Source: Pseudarthrobacter sp. NBSH8 (GTDB lineage: Bacteria > Actinomycetota > Actinomycetes > Actinomycetales > Micrococcaceae). Taken from it: 64,000 bases of DNA. Of the stretch, positions 26,091 through 35,083 are shown in pieces; position 1 is the first letter of the stretch, and every line of letters starts with the position of its first letter. A model generated the notes under the pieces. That model did not search any database. It saw nothing but the letters and a program-made list of their open reading frames with translations, and was not told the origin of the DNA. Both the position numbers and the translations under genes were made by a program. Where the stretch lies: NCBI RefSeq assembly GCF_014217545.1, contig NZ_CP043178.1:1426001-1490000 (forward strand), in the 5' to 3' direction.

Positions 26091-26169
26091 ACTTGAAGTA
26101 CCGCCGCCCCCGCGCGCCGGCACATTTCCTTCGCTACGCATTTCTGACTTCGCTTAAGGACATATGACC

Positions 26170-26796
26170 ATGAGTTCCACCGGATCGAACGCTGCCGAGC
26201 CCCGGACCGCCCGCATGGAGCGTGCCACCAGTGAATCGTCAGTGCTCGTGGAGATCAACCTGGACGGCACAGGCGTATCGGACATCGATACGACTGTCCC
26301 GTTCTACGACCACATGCTGACGGCGCTGTGCAAGCACTCGCTCATTGACATGACGGTCAAGGCCACCGGTGACACCCACATCGATGTCCACCACACAGTG
26401 GAGGACGTTGCCATCACGTTCGGCGAAGTCCTGCGCACCGCCTTGGGCAACAAGGCCGGGATCCGCAGGTTCGGTGAGGCCACCGTGCCCCTTGACGAAG
26501 CACTGGCGCAAGCTGTGGTTGACGTCTCCGGCCGGCCCTACCTGGTGCACGGCGGCGAGCCTGCCGGGCAGGAATACCACCTGATTGGCGGCCACTTCAC
26601 GGGATCACTGACCCGCCACGTTTTTGAGGCCATCACCCTTCATGCCGGCATCTGCCTCCACATGAACGTCATCGCGGGCCGCGATCCGCACCACATCGTG
26701 GAAGCGCAATTCAAGGCCTTCGCCCGCGCCCTGCGTGCTGCGGTCGAACCCGACCCCCGCGTTGAGGGGATTCCGTCCACAAAGGGTGCCTTGTGA
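26170..26796 (+). CDS. hisB: Imidazoleglycerol-phosphate dehydratase
   Basis: HisB dehydrates imidazoleglycerol phosphate to imidazole-acetol phosphate. Metal-binding motifs DVHHTVED and [17 protein letters not shown] are present, and the product is a single-function dehydratase without the phosphatase half found in enterobacteria. AAGGA precedes two in-frame ATGs, at 26164 and 26170. The second has better spacing and gives 208 residues. hisH overlaps its stop by four bases. Confidence 0.95.
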   Translation: MSSTGSNAAEPRTARMERATSESSVLVEINLDGTGVSDIDTTVPFYDHMLTALCKHSLIDMTVKATGDTHIDVHHTVEDVAITFGEVLRTALGNKAGIRRFGEATVPLDEALAQAVVDVSGRPYLVHGGEPAGQEYHLIGGHFTGSLTRHVFEAITLHAGICLHMNVIAGRDPHHIVEAQFKAFARALRAAVEPDPRVEGIPSTKGAL

Positions 26797-27524
26797 GCGG
26801 CCAAATACTCCGGGATGGCGCCGTCATCGATCCGGCCGCCGGCCTGAAGCCCGTATCGCCCGAAGGCAAGCCCTCGGTCACCGTCCTGGACTATGGTTCC
26901 GGAAACGTCCGCTCCGCCGTGCGCGCCCTGGAGCGGGCCGGGGCCGAGGTTATCCTCAGCTCCAAGCCCGAGGACGTGCTTAATGCCGACGGCCTGGTAG
27001 TACCCGGGGTCGGTGCGTTTGAGACTGTTATGCGTGAGCTCCAGGTCGTGGACGGCATCCGCCTGATCGGCAGGCGCGTGGCCGGGGGCAGGCCGGTCCT
27101 GGCAATCTGCGTGGGCCTGCAGGTCCTATTCGAGGCCGGGGTAGAGCACGGGACAGAAGCCGAAGGCATGGGGGAGTGGCCCGGCAAGGTGGAGTTGCTT
27201 CCCGCAGAGGTGGTGCCACACATGGGCTGGAACACAGTGGACGTTCCGGAGGGATCCAAACTCTTCGCCGGCGTCGCGGACCAGCGCTTCTACTTCGTTC
27301 ACTCCTATGGTGTCCAGGAGTGGAACTTCGACGTGATCCAGCCTCGGATGACCGCACCTCTGGTGACCTGGTCAGAGCACGGCGCGCGCTTTATCGCCGC
27401 TGTGGAAAACGGACCGCTCTGCGCTACCCAGTTCCACCCCGAAAAATCCGGCGACGCCGGTGCTCGGCTGCTACGCAACTGGGTGGACGGCCTTCGCAAG
27501 CCAGCTGCCACGGACGCCGCCTAG
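26793..27524 (+). CDS. hisH: Imidazole glycerol phosphate synthase, glutamine amidotransferase subunit
   Basis: HisH releases ammonia from glutamine for HisF. The 243-residue protein has [11 protein letters not shown], the nucleophile C106 in AICVGLQ and the catalytic His-Glu pair in QFHPEKS. An N-terminal extension of about 28 residues precedes the usual family start. The GTG overlaps the hisB stop (GTGA). hisF is not in the window. Confidence 0.95.
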   Translation: MSGQILRDGAVIDPAAGLKPVSPEGKPSVTVLDYGSGNVRSAVRALERAGAEVILSSKPEDVLNADGLVVPGVGAFETVMRELQVVDGIRLIGRRVAGGRPVLAICVGLQVLFEAGVEHGTEAEGMGEWPGKVELLPAEVVPHMGWNTVDVPEGSKLFAGVADQRFYFVHSYGVQEWNFDVIQPRMTAPLVTWSEHGARFIAAVENGPLCATQFHPEKSGDAGARLLRNWVDGLRKPAATDAA

Positions 27525-27683
27525 ATGTGGTCGATTGTCCTGATGGGACTGGCCGGCGTCCTGGTGGGCGGCGCCCTGTCCTTCAGGCAGCAGCACAAAC
27601 CAATGTGGACCCAGGTGGGCTTCTACGTCCTGGCCGGCATGGCGCTGCTGGCTGCCTACCTGCTGACGCTTCCTGGAACCTAG
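27525..27683 (+). CDS. Small (52 aa) two-helix membrane protein between hisH and hisA
   Basis: An ATG directly abutting the hisH stop opens a 52-codon frame starting MWSIVLMGLAGVLVGGALSF. There are two hydrophobic segments separated by a short polar turn (RQQHKPMWTQ), and the stop is TAG at 27681. Its position in the operon with no gap, together with its GC-rich third positions, supports a real gene. I do not recognise a family. A role linked to histidine synthesis is not implied by the sequence. Confidence 0.6.
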   Translation: MWSIVLMGLAGVLVGGALSFRQQHKPMWTQVGFYVLAGMALLAAYLLTLPGT

Positions 27684-27740
27684 CCCCACACATGACCAGT
27701 TCCGTTTCCATGAGCAACCCATCACCCAAGAGGATTTGAG

Positions 27741-28487
27741 ATGACAACCGCAACCGATCTGCCGGTTCTTGAACTGCTGCCCGCCGTCGACGTCGTAAAC
27801 GGACAGGCCGTGCGGCTGGTCCAGGGAGAGGCGGGCAGCGAGACGAGCTACGGCACGCCGCTGGAGGCAGCCCTCAACTGGCAAGACCAGGGCGCCGAAT
27901 GGGTGCACCTGGTGGACCTCGACGCCGCGTTCGGACGTGGCTCGAACGCCGGGCTGCTCCGTGAAGTGGTGGGCCGGCTGGACATCAAGGTGGAGCTCTC
28001 CGGCGGACTCCGGGACGACGAATCCCTCGAGGCGGCGCTTGCACTCGGTGTGGCCCGCGTCAACCTCGGCACGGCTGCGCTGGAAAACCCCGAGTGGACC
28101 CGCAGCGCCATCGACCGCTTCGGCGACAGGATCGCCGTCGGCCTCGACGTCCGCGGGACCACGCTGGCCGGCCGCGGCTGGACGAAGGAAGGCGGCGATC
28201 TCTGGGAGGTCCTGGGCCGGCTCGAAGAAGCCGGGTGCTCCCGGTATGTTGTCACTGACGTCACAAAAGACGGCACGCTGCAGGGTCCCAACGTTGAACT
28301 CCTGCGCCTGATGGTGGAGAAGACCGGCAAGCCGGTCGTCGCGTCCGGCGGCATCTCCAGCCTGGACGATCTGAAGGTGCTGCGCTCCCTGGTGCCGCTG
28401 GGCGTCGAAGGCGCGATCGTGGGCAAGGCGTTGTACGCCGGCGCCTTCACGCTCCCCGAAGCCCTCGACGTCGCCGGACGCCGCTAA
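27741..28487 (+). CDS. priA: Phosphoribosyl isomerase A (HisA/PriA)
   Basis: This 248-residue TIM-barrel enzyme isomerises ProFAR in histidine synthesis. In actinobacteria lacking trpF the same enzyme, PriA, also isomerises phosphoribosyl anthranilate. Motifs are [17 protein letters not shown] with the first catalytic Asp, [24 protein letters not shown] with the second Asp, and [14 protein letters not shown] precedes the ATG by seven bases. The bifunctional assignment comes from the actinobacterial lineage and cannot be proven from this window. Confidence 0.92.
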   Translation: MTTATDLPVLELLPAVDVVNGQAVRLVQGEAGSETSYGTPLEAALNWQDQGAEWVHLVDLDAAFGRGSNAGLLREVVGRLDIKVELSGGLRDDESLEAALALGVARVNLGTAALENPEWTRSAIDRFGDRIAVGLDVRGTTLAGRGWTKEGGDLWEVLGRLEEAGCSRYVVTDVTKDGTLQGPNVELLRLMVEKTGKPVVASGGISSLDDLKVLRSLVPLGVEGAIVGKALYAGAFTLPEALDVAGRR

Positions 28488-28496
28488 GCAGTTTCC

Positions 28497-29393
28497 GTGG
28501 ACAGCACGCACAACGCCGATCCGGCTGCGGAATCCCCGGCGCCGCGCCATCTGCCCGGACACATTGCCGCGGCGCTGGCGGGCGCGGGTGGCCGTACTGA
28601 CTCGGCAGGCCAGCCGTGGGAAGGGCGGAGCCTCGCCGGCGATGACGGCCGGATCCACAACTTCGAGGACGACGACGGCACGGCCGACGCGGGCTACCTC
28701 GCCGCCGTCGAAGCCATGGTTGAAGGCGCCGGCGACGAAGCGGCCGTGGTGGCTTCGCTGGCCACCGCCCGCGTGTTTATCCCGATCATCGCGCAGCTTG
28801 GCGAAGAAGCGGAAGGCGTCGATGGCCTGACCGCGGACAAGCAGGCGGACATGGCCCTGGTCACCCTCAAGGCCGCGGACGGCCGGACGGCCATGCCGGC
28901 CTTCACCTCGGCGGCCGCCTTGGCCGCCTGGCACCCCGAAGCCCGGCCGGTGGCAGTATACGCCGCCCGGGCTGCCCTCTCGGCCGTGGCCGAGGGAGCG
29001 GAGCTGCTGGTGCTCGATCCGGGCTCGGAGGTCACATTTGTGGTCCGGCGGCCCGCCGTCTGGGCTCTGGCCCAGCAACAGGACTGGATCCCTTCCTACA
29101 CTGATACAGCGCTGGAAGCCGAGATGGCTGAGGCAGCGGCCGCATTCCCGGCAGTGCGCCGGCTTGCCCTCCTCCCGGGTTCCGGTGTCACCGCCCGCAC
29201 CGGCACGGGTGCCACACTTCCGGGGGGCGGTGCCGGACCGGAACTACAGGTACTGCTCCACCTTGAGGATGGCCTGGACGCCGCGGCGGTTCAGGACCTG
29301 GTGTCCGGCCTGCAACAGGCATGGTCCCGGAATGTATTGTTTGGAGAGCGCGTTGACTCGATCGAAATAAAGTTGCGGCGCGCGGCACATTAG
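28497..29393 (+). CDS. SseB-family protein
   Basis: The 298-residue product has the SseB N-terminal domain fold pattern: VFIPIIAQLGEE, MPAFTSAAALAAW and LLVLDPGS. The family is widespread next to hisA and infC in actinobacteria, but no biochemical role is known. The start is a GTG ten bases after priA. The hisA stop plus the following bases give TAAGCA six bases upstream. Confidence 0.8.
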   Translation: MDSTHNADPAAESPAPRHLPGHIAAALAGAGGRTDSAGQPWEGRSLAGDDGRIHNFEDDDGTADAGYLAAVEAMVEGAGDEAAVVASLATARVFIPIIAQLGEEAEGVDGLTADKQADMALVTLKAADGRTAMPAFTSAAALAAWHPEARPVAVYAARAALSAVAEGAELLVLDPGSEVTFVVRRPAVWALAQQQDWIPSYTDTALEAEMAEAAAAFPAVRRLALLPGSGVTARTGTGATLPGGGAGPELQVLLHLEDGLDAAAVQDLVSGLQQAWSRNVLFGERVDSIEIKLRRAAH

Positions 29394-29448
29394 CTGACGG
29401 TTGGCGCGGAGATCCCGGGCTGCCGTGGGCAGATCCAAAGGATTTTCC

Positions 29449-30753
29449 GTGAACTTCGCTCTATACCGGGAGCTGCTGGCCGTCCGGCCCATCCGGCGGC
29501 TGTTGCTTGTCGGCATGATCGCCCGCATTCCCCATTCGGCGGCAGGCATGCTGCTGACCCTGCACATCGTCCTCACCCTGGACCAGGGCTATGCAGCTGC
29601 CGGTGCCGCGGCGGCTGTCATGACCATCGGCATCGCAGTTGGCGCACCATGGCGCGGCCGGCGCGTGGACACTGTTGGCCTCCGCCGGGCTTTGATTCCG
29701 TCGGTGGTGTCCGAGGCGGTCATCTGGTCCGTGGTGCCGCACGTGTCCTACCAGTGGCTGCTTCCGCTGGTGTTCGTCGGTGGGCTGCTGACGTTGCCAA
29801 TCTTCAGTGTTGTGCGCCAGTCCCTGGGCGTCCTCGCGGACGGGTACCAGCGGCGGACCGCTTATGCGCTGGACTCGATTGCCACGGAGGTGGTGTTCAT
29901 GATCGGGCCGGCCGCCGGAGCCGTGGTGGCGACCAGCGGCTTCACTGTTCTGGGACTCACGGTGGTGGGTGTTTCCACGTCACTGGCCGGCTTGTTCCTC
30001 GTCTGGTTCAACCCGCCCACGCGAAGTGCCACGCAAACTCTGGAAAGCGAAGCGGACCAGCGCCATGCCGCGGAAGTGGCTGTGCTTTCCGCCGCACCGG
30101 CCCACCTCCAGGAAGCGGCGGCGGACCTCGTCCCGGCCGGGGCAGAACGCCTCGGAAGTGGGCCGGCGGGGCTGCGCGGTAAGGTGGCCCACAACTTCGC
30201 CTGGCTCACGGCCACTGTCGCGGCCGTCTTCGCCGTTGCTGCTGGAACCGGCATGGTGCTCAGCGGCACCGACGTTGGAATTGTTGCTGCCTTGGAAACC
30301 GGCGGCCACCAAGCCGAAATCGGCATTGTATTCCTCTTTTGGTGCGCCGCCTCTGTGGTCGGCGGGCTGGTGTATGGGGCCATGCACCGTCGCGTTTCGC
30401 CGATCCTCCTGCTGCTTGGCATGGCGGCCCTGACCATCCCGATGGGCTTCGCCCAAGACACCTGGACGCTGGCTTTCATCGCGATCCTTCCGGGCCTATT
30501 GTGCGCCCCCGTCCTGGCGGCCGCCTCCGAACAGGTGGCAGATCTGGTGGCGGAGAACCGCCGCGGCGAGGCAATGGGCTGGTACGGCTCTGCGCTGACT
30601 GCCGGCGTTGCGCTCGGGGCACCACTTGCCGGGATTTTCATAGACGGGATGGGGCCGTCCGGCGGGTTTGTCTCCGTAGGAGTGGCCGGCGTCCTGCTCT
30701 GCTTTGTGGGCCTGCTGCTCAAGGCAGTGCGGCGGCGCCGGGTGGCTGCCTGA
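29449..30753 (+). CDS. Major facilitator superfamily transporter
   Basis: The 434-residue protein has about twelve hydrophobic segments and a long polar middle loop (about residues 195-245) as in MFS carriers. The first loop has a variant of the MFS signature (GAPWRGRRVDTVGLRRA). The GTG at 29449 with AAAGGA six bases upstream was chosen over an upstream TTG at 29401. The substrate is unknown. It follows the SseB gene with a short gap and is closed by a terminator. Confidence 0.85.
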   Translation: MNFALYRELLAVRPIRRLLLVGMIARIPHSAAGMLLTLHIVLTLDQGYAAAGAAAAVMTIGIAVGAPWRGRRVDTVGLRRALIPSVVSEAVIWSVVPHVSYQWLLPLVFVGGLLTLPIFSVVRQSLGVLADGYQRRTAYALDSIATEVVFMIGPAAGAVVATSGFTVLGLTVVGVSTSLAGLFLVWFNPPTRSATQTLESEADQRHAAEVAVLSAAPAHLQEAAADLVPAGAERLGSGPAGLRGKVAHNFAWLTATVAAVFAVAAGTGMVLSGTDVGIVAALETGGHQAEIGIVFLFWCAASVVGGLVYGAMHRRVSPILLLLGMAALTIPMGFAQDTWTLAFIAILPGLLCAPVLAAASEQVADLVAENRRGEAMGWYGSALTAGVALGAPLAGIFIDGMGPSGGFVSVGVAGVLLCFVGLLLKAVRRRRVAA

Positions 30754-30758
30754 ACGAT

Positions 30759-30797
30759 GACGGCGGCGGAGATCCGTGTGGACCGTCCGCCGCCGTC
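30759..30797. terminator. Terminator between the MFS and DUF1844 genes
   Basis: A perfect 12-bp stem (GACGGCGGCGGA / TCCGCCGCCGTC) is followed by a T-rich stretch ending TTTTT. It lies between convergent genes. Confidence 0.75.
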
Positions 30798-30830
30798 GTC
30801 GTTGTACTTTTTGAAGTTTGCTGTTTGGGT

Positions 30831-31217
30831 CTAGTTGACGGCGCCGGTGTACTTCTCGCCCGGGCCCTTGCCCGGGGCGTCGGGGATGATGGACTCCTCG
30901 CGGAACGCGAGCTGCAGGGACCGCAGGCCATCGCGCAACGGGCCGGCGTGCTGGGATCCGATTTCGGGGGCTGCTGAGGTCACCAGCCCGGCAAGGGCGG
31001 TGATGAGCTTGCGGGCCTCGTCCAGATCCTTGAGTTCCTCCGCATTGTCCTCCGCGGCGAGGCCCAGCTTGACGGCGGCTGCGCTCATCAAGTGCACTGC
31101 GGCGGTGGTGATGACCTCGATGGCCGGCACCTCCGAGATATCGCGGATTTGCTGGGTTACGTCAGCCTTGGCGGCGGGGGCCTCGAAAACGTGTGAATTG
31201 CTGTCTGGGGTGCTCAT
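30831..31217 (-). CDS. DUF1844 protein next to infC
   Basis: The 128-residue product has the DUF1844 pattern: DISEVPAIEVITTAAVHLMS, KLGLAA and DLDEARKLITALAGL. This family lies beside infC in many actinobacteria and its function is unknown. The frame is open far upstream through the infC leader, but the ATG at 31217 gives the family start. It is divergent from infC. Confidence 0.85.
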   Translation of the reverse strand: MSTPDSNSHVFEAPAAKADVTQQIRDISEVPAIEVITTAAVHLMSAAAVKLGLAAEDNAEELKDLDEARKLITALAGLVTSAAPEIGSQHAGPLRDGLRSLQLAFREESIIPDAPGKGPGEKYTGAVN

Positions 31218-31309
31218 ACTGGTAAGCTTGTCACAGACCGACTGGATGCCGTTATTTCGCTGTGGAAAGTCCCACCAACGCTTAGCTGCGTTTGGCGGGA
31301 TTTGTTCTG

Positions 31310-31315
31310 TAGAAT
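31310..31315 (+). promoter_or_regulatory. Putative -10 (TAGAAT) of the infC operon
   Basis: TAGAAT lies about 250 bases before infC and predicts a leader of about 240 bases. No clear -35 was seen. Confidence 0.4.
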
Positions 31316-31321
31316 GACATG

Positions 31322-31562
31322 CAGTTTGCAAGCGGAGTTCTCTCCCACCCGCGTCAGCCGTTTTCCGGCCGGAAGTAATTCCTGAGGAAGCAAGGTTGCC
31401 GGGTACCGGTCGGACAGTTCTTTCAGGTGCCAAGCCTGGGGAAGTGCGCACTGCCTCTACTGAGGACCGTGCATCCGACCATCGAGGCCTTCGATTGCTC
31501 CGGCAATTGGGGGCCTTCTCTATTTGCCGGTGGAATACCACATCAATCACAGGAGCTTTAAC
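31322..31562 (+). other. 5' leader of the infC-rpmI-rplT operon
   Basis: The non-coding leader holds a palindrome TTCCGGCCGGAA (31363-31374) and a stem CCGGCAA/TTGCCGG (31500-31506 with 31524-31530) ending 20 bases before the infC Shine-Dalgarno AGGAG (31551-31555). In other phyla this operon is autoregulated through its leader by L20 or IF-3. Whether this leader folds for that purpose is untested. Confidence 0.4.
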
Positions 31563-32642
31563 ATTAGCGAGCCAAGAATCAATGAGCGTATCCGCGTCCC
31601 CGAGGTGCGGTTGGTCGGTCCTGCAGGTGAACAGGTAGGAATCGTCCGTATTGACGATGCCCTGCGTTTGGCTGCCGAATCCGATCTTGATCTCGTTGAA
31701 GTTGCACCGCAGGCCAAGCCTCCGGTGTGCAAGCTGATGGACTTCGGCAAGTACAAGTACGAGGCCGCCGTCAAGGCACGTGAAGCACGGAAGAACCAGA
31801 CCAACACTGTTCTGAAGGAAATCCGCTTCCGCCTCAAGATTGACACCCACGACTACGAGACCAAGCGCGGCCATGCACTGCGCTTCCTCGGTGCCGGTGA
31901 CAAAGTCAAGGCCATGATCCAGTTCCGCGGCCGTGAGCAGCAGCGTCCGGAAATGGGCATCCGCCTGCTCCAGCGCTTCGCTGACGACGTCGCTGAAGTG
32001 GGCGTTGTTGAGTCCAGCCCCCGTATCGATGGCCGCAACATGGTCATGGTTGTGGGCCCGCTGAAGAACAAGGCCGAAGCCAAGGCTGAGGCACGTCGCG
32101 CATCGCAGCGTGCAGAGGCCAAGGCGCAGAACGAAGCGAAGGCTACGGGCGGTGGCCGCGTCGACGTCTCCGGCGACGACCAGGCACCGCTGACACAGTC
32201 GCTGGCTGACCTTCTTCCGGAAGGTTTCGCCATCACCACGGTGCCGGAACCTGAAGCCCCGGCCGAAGCTGAAACGCCTGTTGCGCCTGTTGAAGCAGCT
32301 CCGGAATCAGAAGCCCCGGTTAAGGAAGCTCCGGCAGAGGAAGTTCCCGTGAAGGAAGCTGCCCCGAAGGCAGCGCCCGTCAAGGAAGCAGCCGTCCAGG
32401 AGGCGCCCAAGCAGGCAGCCCCGAAGGCTGCTGCTCCCAAGCGTGAAGCTCCCAAGGCAGCTCCGGCTCCGGTCAAGGCTCCTGCCGCCGTCAAGCCCGC
32501 CGAAGCAGCTGCTCCGGCTCCGGCAGCTCCGAGGCCACCGGTGCCGATGCCTAAGCCGATCGCACGGCCGGCAGCGCCGAAGCCTGCTGCAAGGCCTGCC
32601 CCCAAGGCAGCTCCGAAGCCGGCTGCCAAGAAGACTACCTAG
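31563..32642 (+). CDS. infC: Translation initiation factor IF-3, AUU start, long Ala/Pro/Lys tail
   Basis: IF-3 keeps the 30S subunit free and checks the start codon. The conserved N-terminus [18 protein letters not shown] begins right after an ATT codon at 31563, with AGGAG seven bases upstream. This is the classic rare AUU start that lets IF-3 repress its own synthesis. An upstream ATG at 31524 lacks a ribosome site and would add a non-conserved stretch. The core ([28 protein letters not shown]) ends near residue 170. A low-complexity tail of about 165 residues rich in A, P, K and E then takes the protein to 359 residues, against about 180-200 in most bacteria. Confidence 0.93.
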   Translation: MSEPRINERIRVPEVRLVGPAGEQVGIVRIDDALRLAAESDLDLVEVAPQAKPPVCKLMDFGKYKYEAAVKAREARKNQTNTVLKEIRFRLKIDTHDYETKRGHALRFLGAGDKVKAMIQFRGREQQRPEMGIRLLQRFADDVAEVGVVESSPRIDGRNMVMVVGPLKNKAEAKAEARRASQRAEAKAQNEAKATGGGRVDVSGDDQAPLTQSLADLLPEGFAITTVPEPEAPAEAETPVAPVEAAPESEAPVKEAPAEEVPVKEAAPKAAPVKEAAVQEAPKQAAPKAAAPKREAPKAAPAPVKAPAAVKPAEAAAPAPAAPRPPVPMPKPIARPAAPKPAARPAPKAAPKPAAKKTT

Positions 32643-32649
32643 TTCACAG

Positions 32650-32673
32650 CTGCGGGAGGTTATCCTCCCGCAG
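32650..32673 (+). other. Intercistronic hairpin infC-rpmI
   Basis: A perfect 10-bp stem (CTGCGGGAGG / CCTCCCGCAG) with loop TTAT lies directly after the infC stop. No T run follows, so it is more likely an RNA stability or processing element, or a partial attenuator, than a full terminator. Confidence 0.6.
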
Positions 32674-32758
32674 TACGCAACCAGCATGCCGCCTGCAGGG
32701 GTGGCTGCTCGAAAGAACTGCAGACAATGTCTGTGGACACGTAAGGAGATCGGTTCCC

Positions 32759-32953
32759 ATGCCGAAGATGAAGACCCACAGTGGTGCTAAGAAGCGCTTC
32801 AAGCTGACCGGCAGCGGCAAGCTGCGCCGCCAGCAGGCCAACCGCCGCCACTACCTTGAGCACAAGTCCTCCAGGCTGACTCGTCGCCTCGCCGGCGACA
32901 AGATTGTCTTCAAGGGTGACGCAAAGGTCATCCGGAAGATGCTCGGCATCTAA
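32759..32953 (+). CDS. rpmI: 50S ribosomal protein L35
   Basis: The 64-residue basic protein starts [20 protein letters not shown], the L35 signature, and ends in [15 protein letters not shown] lies ten bases upstream. It is the second gene of the infC-rpmI-rplT operon. Confidence 0.98.
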   Translation: MPKMKTHSGAKKRFKLTGSGKLRRQQANRRHYLEHKSSRLTRRLAGDKIVFKGDAKVIRKMLGI

Positions 32954-32967
32954 GTTCCAAGTTCTCT

Positions 32968-32991
32968 GACTGATGCCACCTGGCAGCAGTC
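32968..32991 (+). other. Intercistronic hairpin rpmI-rplT
   Basis: GACTG and CAGTC arms with an inner GCCA/TGGC pair form a short interrupted stem in the 119-base gap between rpmI and rplT. It may affect processing or translation of rplT. Confidence 0.35.
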
Positions 32992-33072
32992 AACTACCAA
33001 TAAGGCTTCTCAGGCCAGCCGGTTGTTCCGGCAGTAGATGCTTGGGATCAGAATTTTCGAAGGAGTACGCAC

Positions 33073-33528
33073 GTGGCACGTGTGAAGAGGGCGGTCAACG
33101 CCCACAAGAAGCGCCGGGTTATCCTTGAACGCGCGAAGGGCTACCGTGGACAGCGTTCACGCCTGTACCGCAAGGCCAAAGAGCAGCTGCTGCACTCGTT
33201 TGTGTACAGCTATGGCGACCGCAAAAAGAAGAAGGGCGACTTCCGCCGCCTGTGGATCCAGCGCATCAATGCTGCATCCCGCGCCAACGGCCTGACTTAC
33301 AACCGTCTGATCCAGGGCCTGAAGGCCGCTGAGGTCGAGGTTGACCGCCGCATGCTTGCCGAGCTGGCCGTTTCGGATGCTAACGCATTCGCCGCGCTGG
33401 TGAAGATCGCCAAGGATTCCCTGCCTGCCGACACGTCCGCTCCGGCCGTCGAAGCCGCAGCCCCTAAGGCTGCCAAGGCACCGAAGGCCAAGGCTGCAAA
33501 GCCGGCCGCTGACGTGGCTGCCAAGTAG
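33073..33528 (+). CDS. rplT: 50S ribosomal protein L20 with extended C-terminus
   Basis: L20 is needed early in 50S assembly. Motifs are [33 protein letters not shown] and [12 protein letters not shown]. Most L20 proteins end near residue 118-128, while this one runs to 151 with an Ala/Lys/Pro tail ([17 protein letters not shown]), similar in style to the IF-3 tail. The GTG start has AAGGAG nine bases upstream. Confidence 0.98.
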   Translation: MARVKRAVNAHKKRRVILERAKGYRGQRSRLYRKAKEQLLHSFVYSYGDRKKKKGDFRRLWIQRINAASRANGLTYNRLIQGLKAAEVEVDRRMLAELAVSDANAFAALVKIAKDSLPADTSAPAVEAAAPKAAKAPKAKAAKPAADVAAK

Positions 33529-33577
33529 CACCCACGCCAGTTCGAGGACTGGTGGCTGAAGCCACTAAGGTTCTTAC

Positions 33578-34471
33578 ATGAACGAAACCGGGCGCCCGCA
33601 AGACTTTCCACTCTCCAATCCCCGAGCTGATCGGGTGAGGAAGGTGGCACAACTTGCCGGGCGCCCGGCGCGTTTAAAGCGCAGCGAGTTCCTGGCGGAG
33701 GGTCCGCAGGCTGTCCGCGAGGCCCTGACGCTGCACCAGAAACGAGTTGCCGCGGGGGAGCCCGGCGTCGTCTATGAGGTCTACGCGAGCGAGGCATGCC
33801 TTGACCGGCACCCGGACCTGGAGACACTAGCGGAGGGCATCGACGCATATCTCACTACGGATGAAGTCCTGGCCGCAATGGCGGACACCGTTACCCCGCA
33901 GGGCATTCTCGCAGTTTGTAGATTCCTGGACGTGAGCCTTGAGCAGGTCCTGGACGCCGGACCGCGGCTGCTTGCAGTGCTGTGTCAGGTCCGGGACCCT
34001 GGCAACGCGGGCACCGTTCTCCGGGCAGCTGACGCGGCCGGGGCGGACGCCGTCATCCTGACCGCCTCCAGCGTTGACATCTACAACCCCAAGGCGGTCC
34101 GTTCCACCGCCGGTTCCCTGTTCCACCTTCCCGTGGTCCTGGGCGCCGATATTGCGGAAGTGGCAGCAGCCTGCCGGGCTCGGGGGATCGGCATACTGGC
34201 TGCCGACGGCAACGGTGACGTCAACCTGGATACGCTCCAGGACGAAAACGCCGCCCGCCGGATCGCAGGCCCCGGCGTCGAATCGCTGTTCGCCCTGGAG
34301 AATCCCACAGCGTGGCTGTTCGGAAACGAGGCTCAGGGGCTCGCCGAGGATGAACTGGCGCTGGCCGATCACCGCGTGGCCGTGCCCGTTTACGGCGGAG
34401 CGGAAAGCCTGAACCTTGGCACGGCGGCAACGGTGTGCCTCTATGCGAGTGCCAGGTCCCAGAAGGCATGA
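33578..34471 (+). CDS. SpoU/TrmH-family rRNA or tRNA 2'-O-methyltransferase
   Basis: The 297-residue protein has an N-terminal RNA-binding substrate domain (SEFLAEGPQAVREAL) and a SPOUT catalytic domain. The three knot motifs are VRDPGNAGTVLRAADAAG, WLFGNEAQGL and VPVYGGAESLNLGTAATV. Members after rplT in actinobacteria resemble thiostrepton-resistance-type 23S rRNA methyltransferases, but the target nucleotide is not determined by sequence. It ends the operon before a terminator. Confidence 0.9.
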   Translation: MNETGRPQDFPLSNPRADRVRKVAQLAGRPARLKRSEFLAEGPQAVREALTLHQKRVAAGEPGVVYEVYASEACLDRHPDLETLAEGIDAYLTTDEVLAAMADTVTPQGILAVCRFLDVSLEQVLDAGPRLLAVLCQVRDPGNAGTVLRAADAAGADAVILTASSVDIYNPKAVRSTAGSLFHLPVVLGADIAEVAAACRARGIGILAADGNGDVNLDTLQDENAARRIAGPGVESLFALENPTAWLFGNEAQGLAEDELALADHRVAVPVYGGAESLNLGTAATVCLYASARSQKA

Positions 34472-34550
34472 CCCACGTTCGGGCGTGGCTCAGGGAAAGC
34501 CAGGCTCGCCGGGACATATGAGCTAACTGGACACATGACTTAACAAGGCA

Positions 34551-34575
34551 GGGCCCCGGAAGTTCTCCGGGGCCC
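34551..34575. terminator. Terminator after the SpoU methyltransferase
   Basis: A 10-bp perfect stem (GGGCCCCGGA / TCCGGGGCCC) with loop AGTTC, flanked by AACAAGG and TTGCTG. It serves the convergent YeaQ-type gene as well. Confidence 0.75.
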
Positions 34576-34605
34576 TTGCTGTATGAATCAGATGGGGTAG
34601 GGGTA

Positions 34606-34881
34606 TCAGGGCGCCCGTGTGCTCTTGCTGCGTCCTGTGATGGCGCCGTAGACACCGGCGACTACCAGGCCGCCTACGATAGCCAGGATCCAAGTACCCA
34701 GATCAAAGAAGGCAAGGTCACCCTTGCCGAACAGGAGGCTGCCAATCCAGCCGCCTACAATCGCGCCGACCACGCCGAGCACGAGGCTCGTTACCCAGCC
34801 GCCGCCAACTTTGCCCGGCATAACGGCCTTGACGATGGCCCCTACGATGAGGCCGAGAATAATCCAAGCAAGAAAACCCAT
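34606..34881 (-). CDS. GlsB/YeaQ/YmgE family membrane protein
   Basis: The 91-residue protein has three hydrophobic, glycine-rich segments and starts GFLAWIILGLIVGAIVKAVM, with the typical MPGKVGGGW loop. The family is annotated as transglycosylase-associated and is often stress-induced, with no enzyme activity shown. A strong GGAGG precedes the ATG on the minus strand. Confidence 0.9.
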   Translation of the reverse strand: MGFLAWIILGLIVGAIVKAVMPGKVGGGWVTSLVLGVVGAIVGGWIGSLLFGKGDLAFFDLGTWILAIVGGLVVAGVYGAITGRSKSTRAP

Positions 34882-35083
34882 GTCTCCTCCTTCATATTCG
34901 TCGGGATTAAACGTCCCGATTAGTGTTCAAGCTAACATACGGCTCGTCTAATGTCAGCAGGCTTAGTGCATGTCAGAGGTGCGTCTTCTGGACCCGAAAA
35001 GGTACGGTGTTCGGGGGCGGAGCCGACTACGGCGCTGCGAAAATCCCTGTTTGGTTCTGAACCTGTGAAGAGGAGAAGCCTCT

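Noticed and set aside
34890..34925. Inverted repeat TCGGGA-N7-TCCCGA upstream of the YeaQ-type gene as a riboswitch
   Set aside because: It is too short and isolated to support an RNA regulator. It may be an operator, but nothing else supports it.
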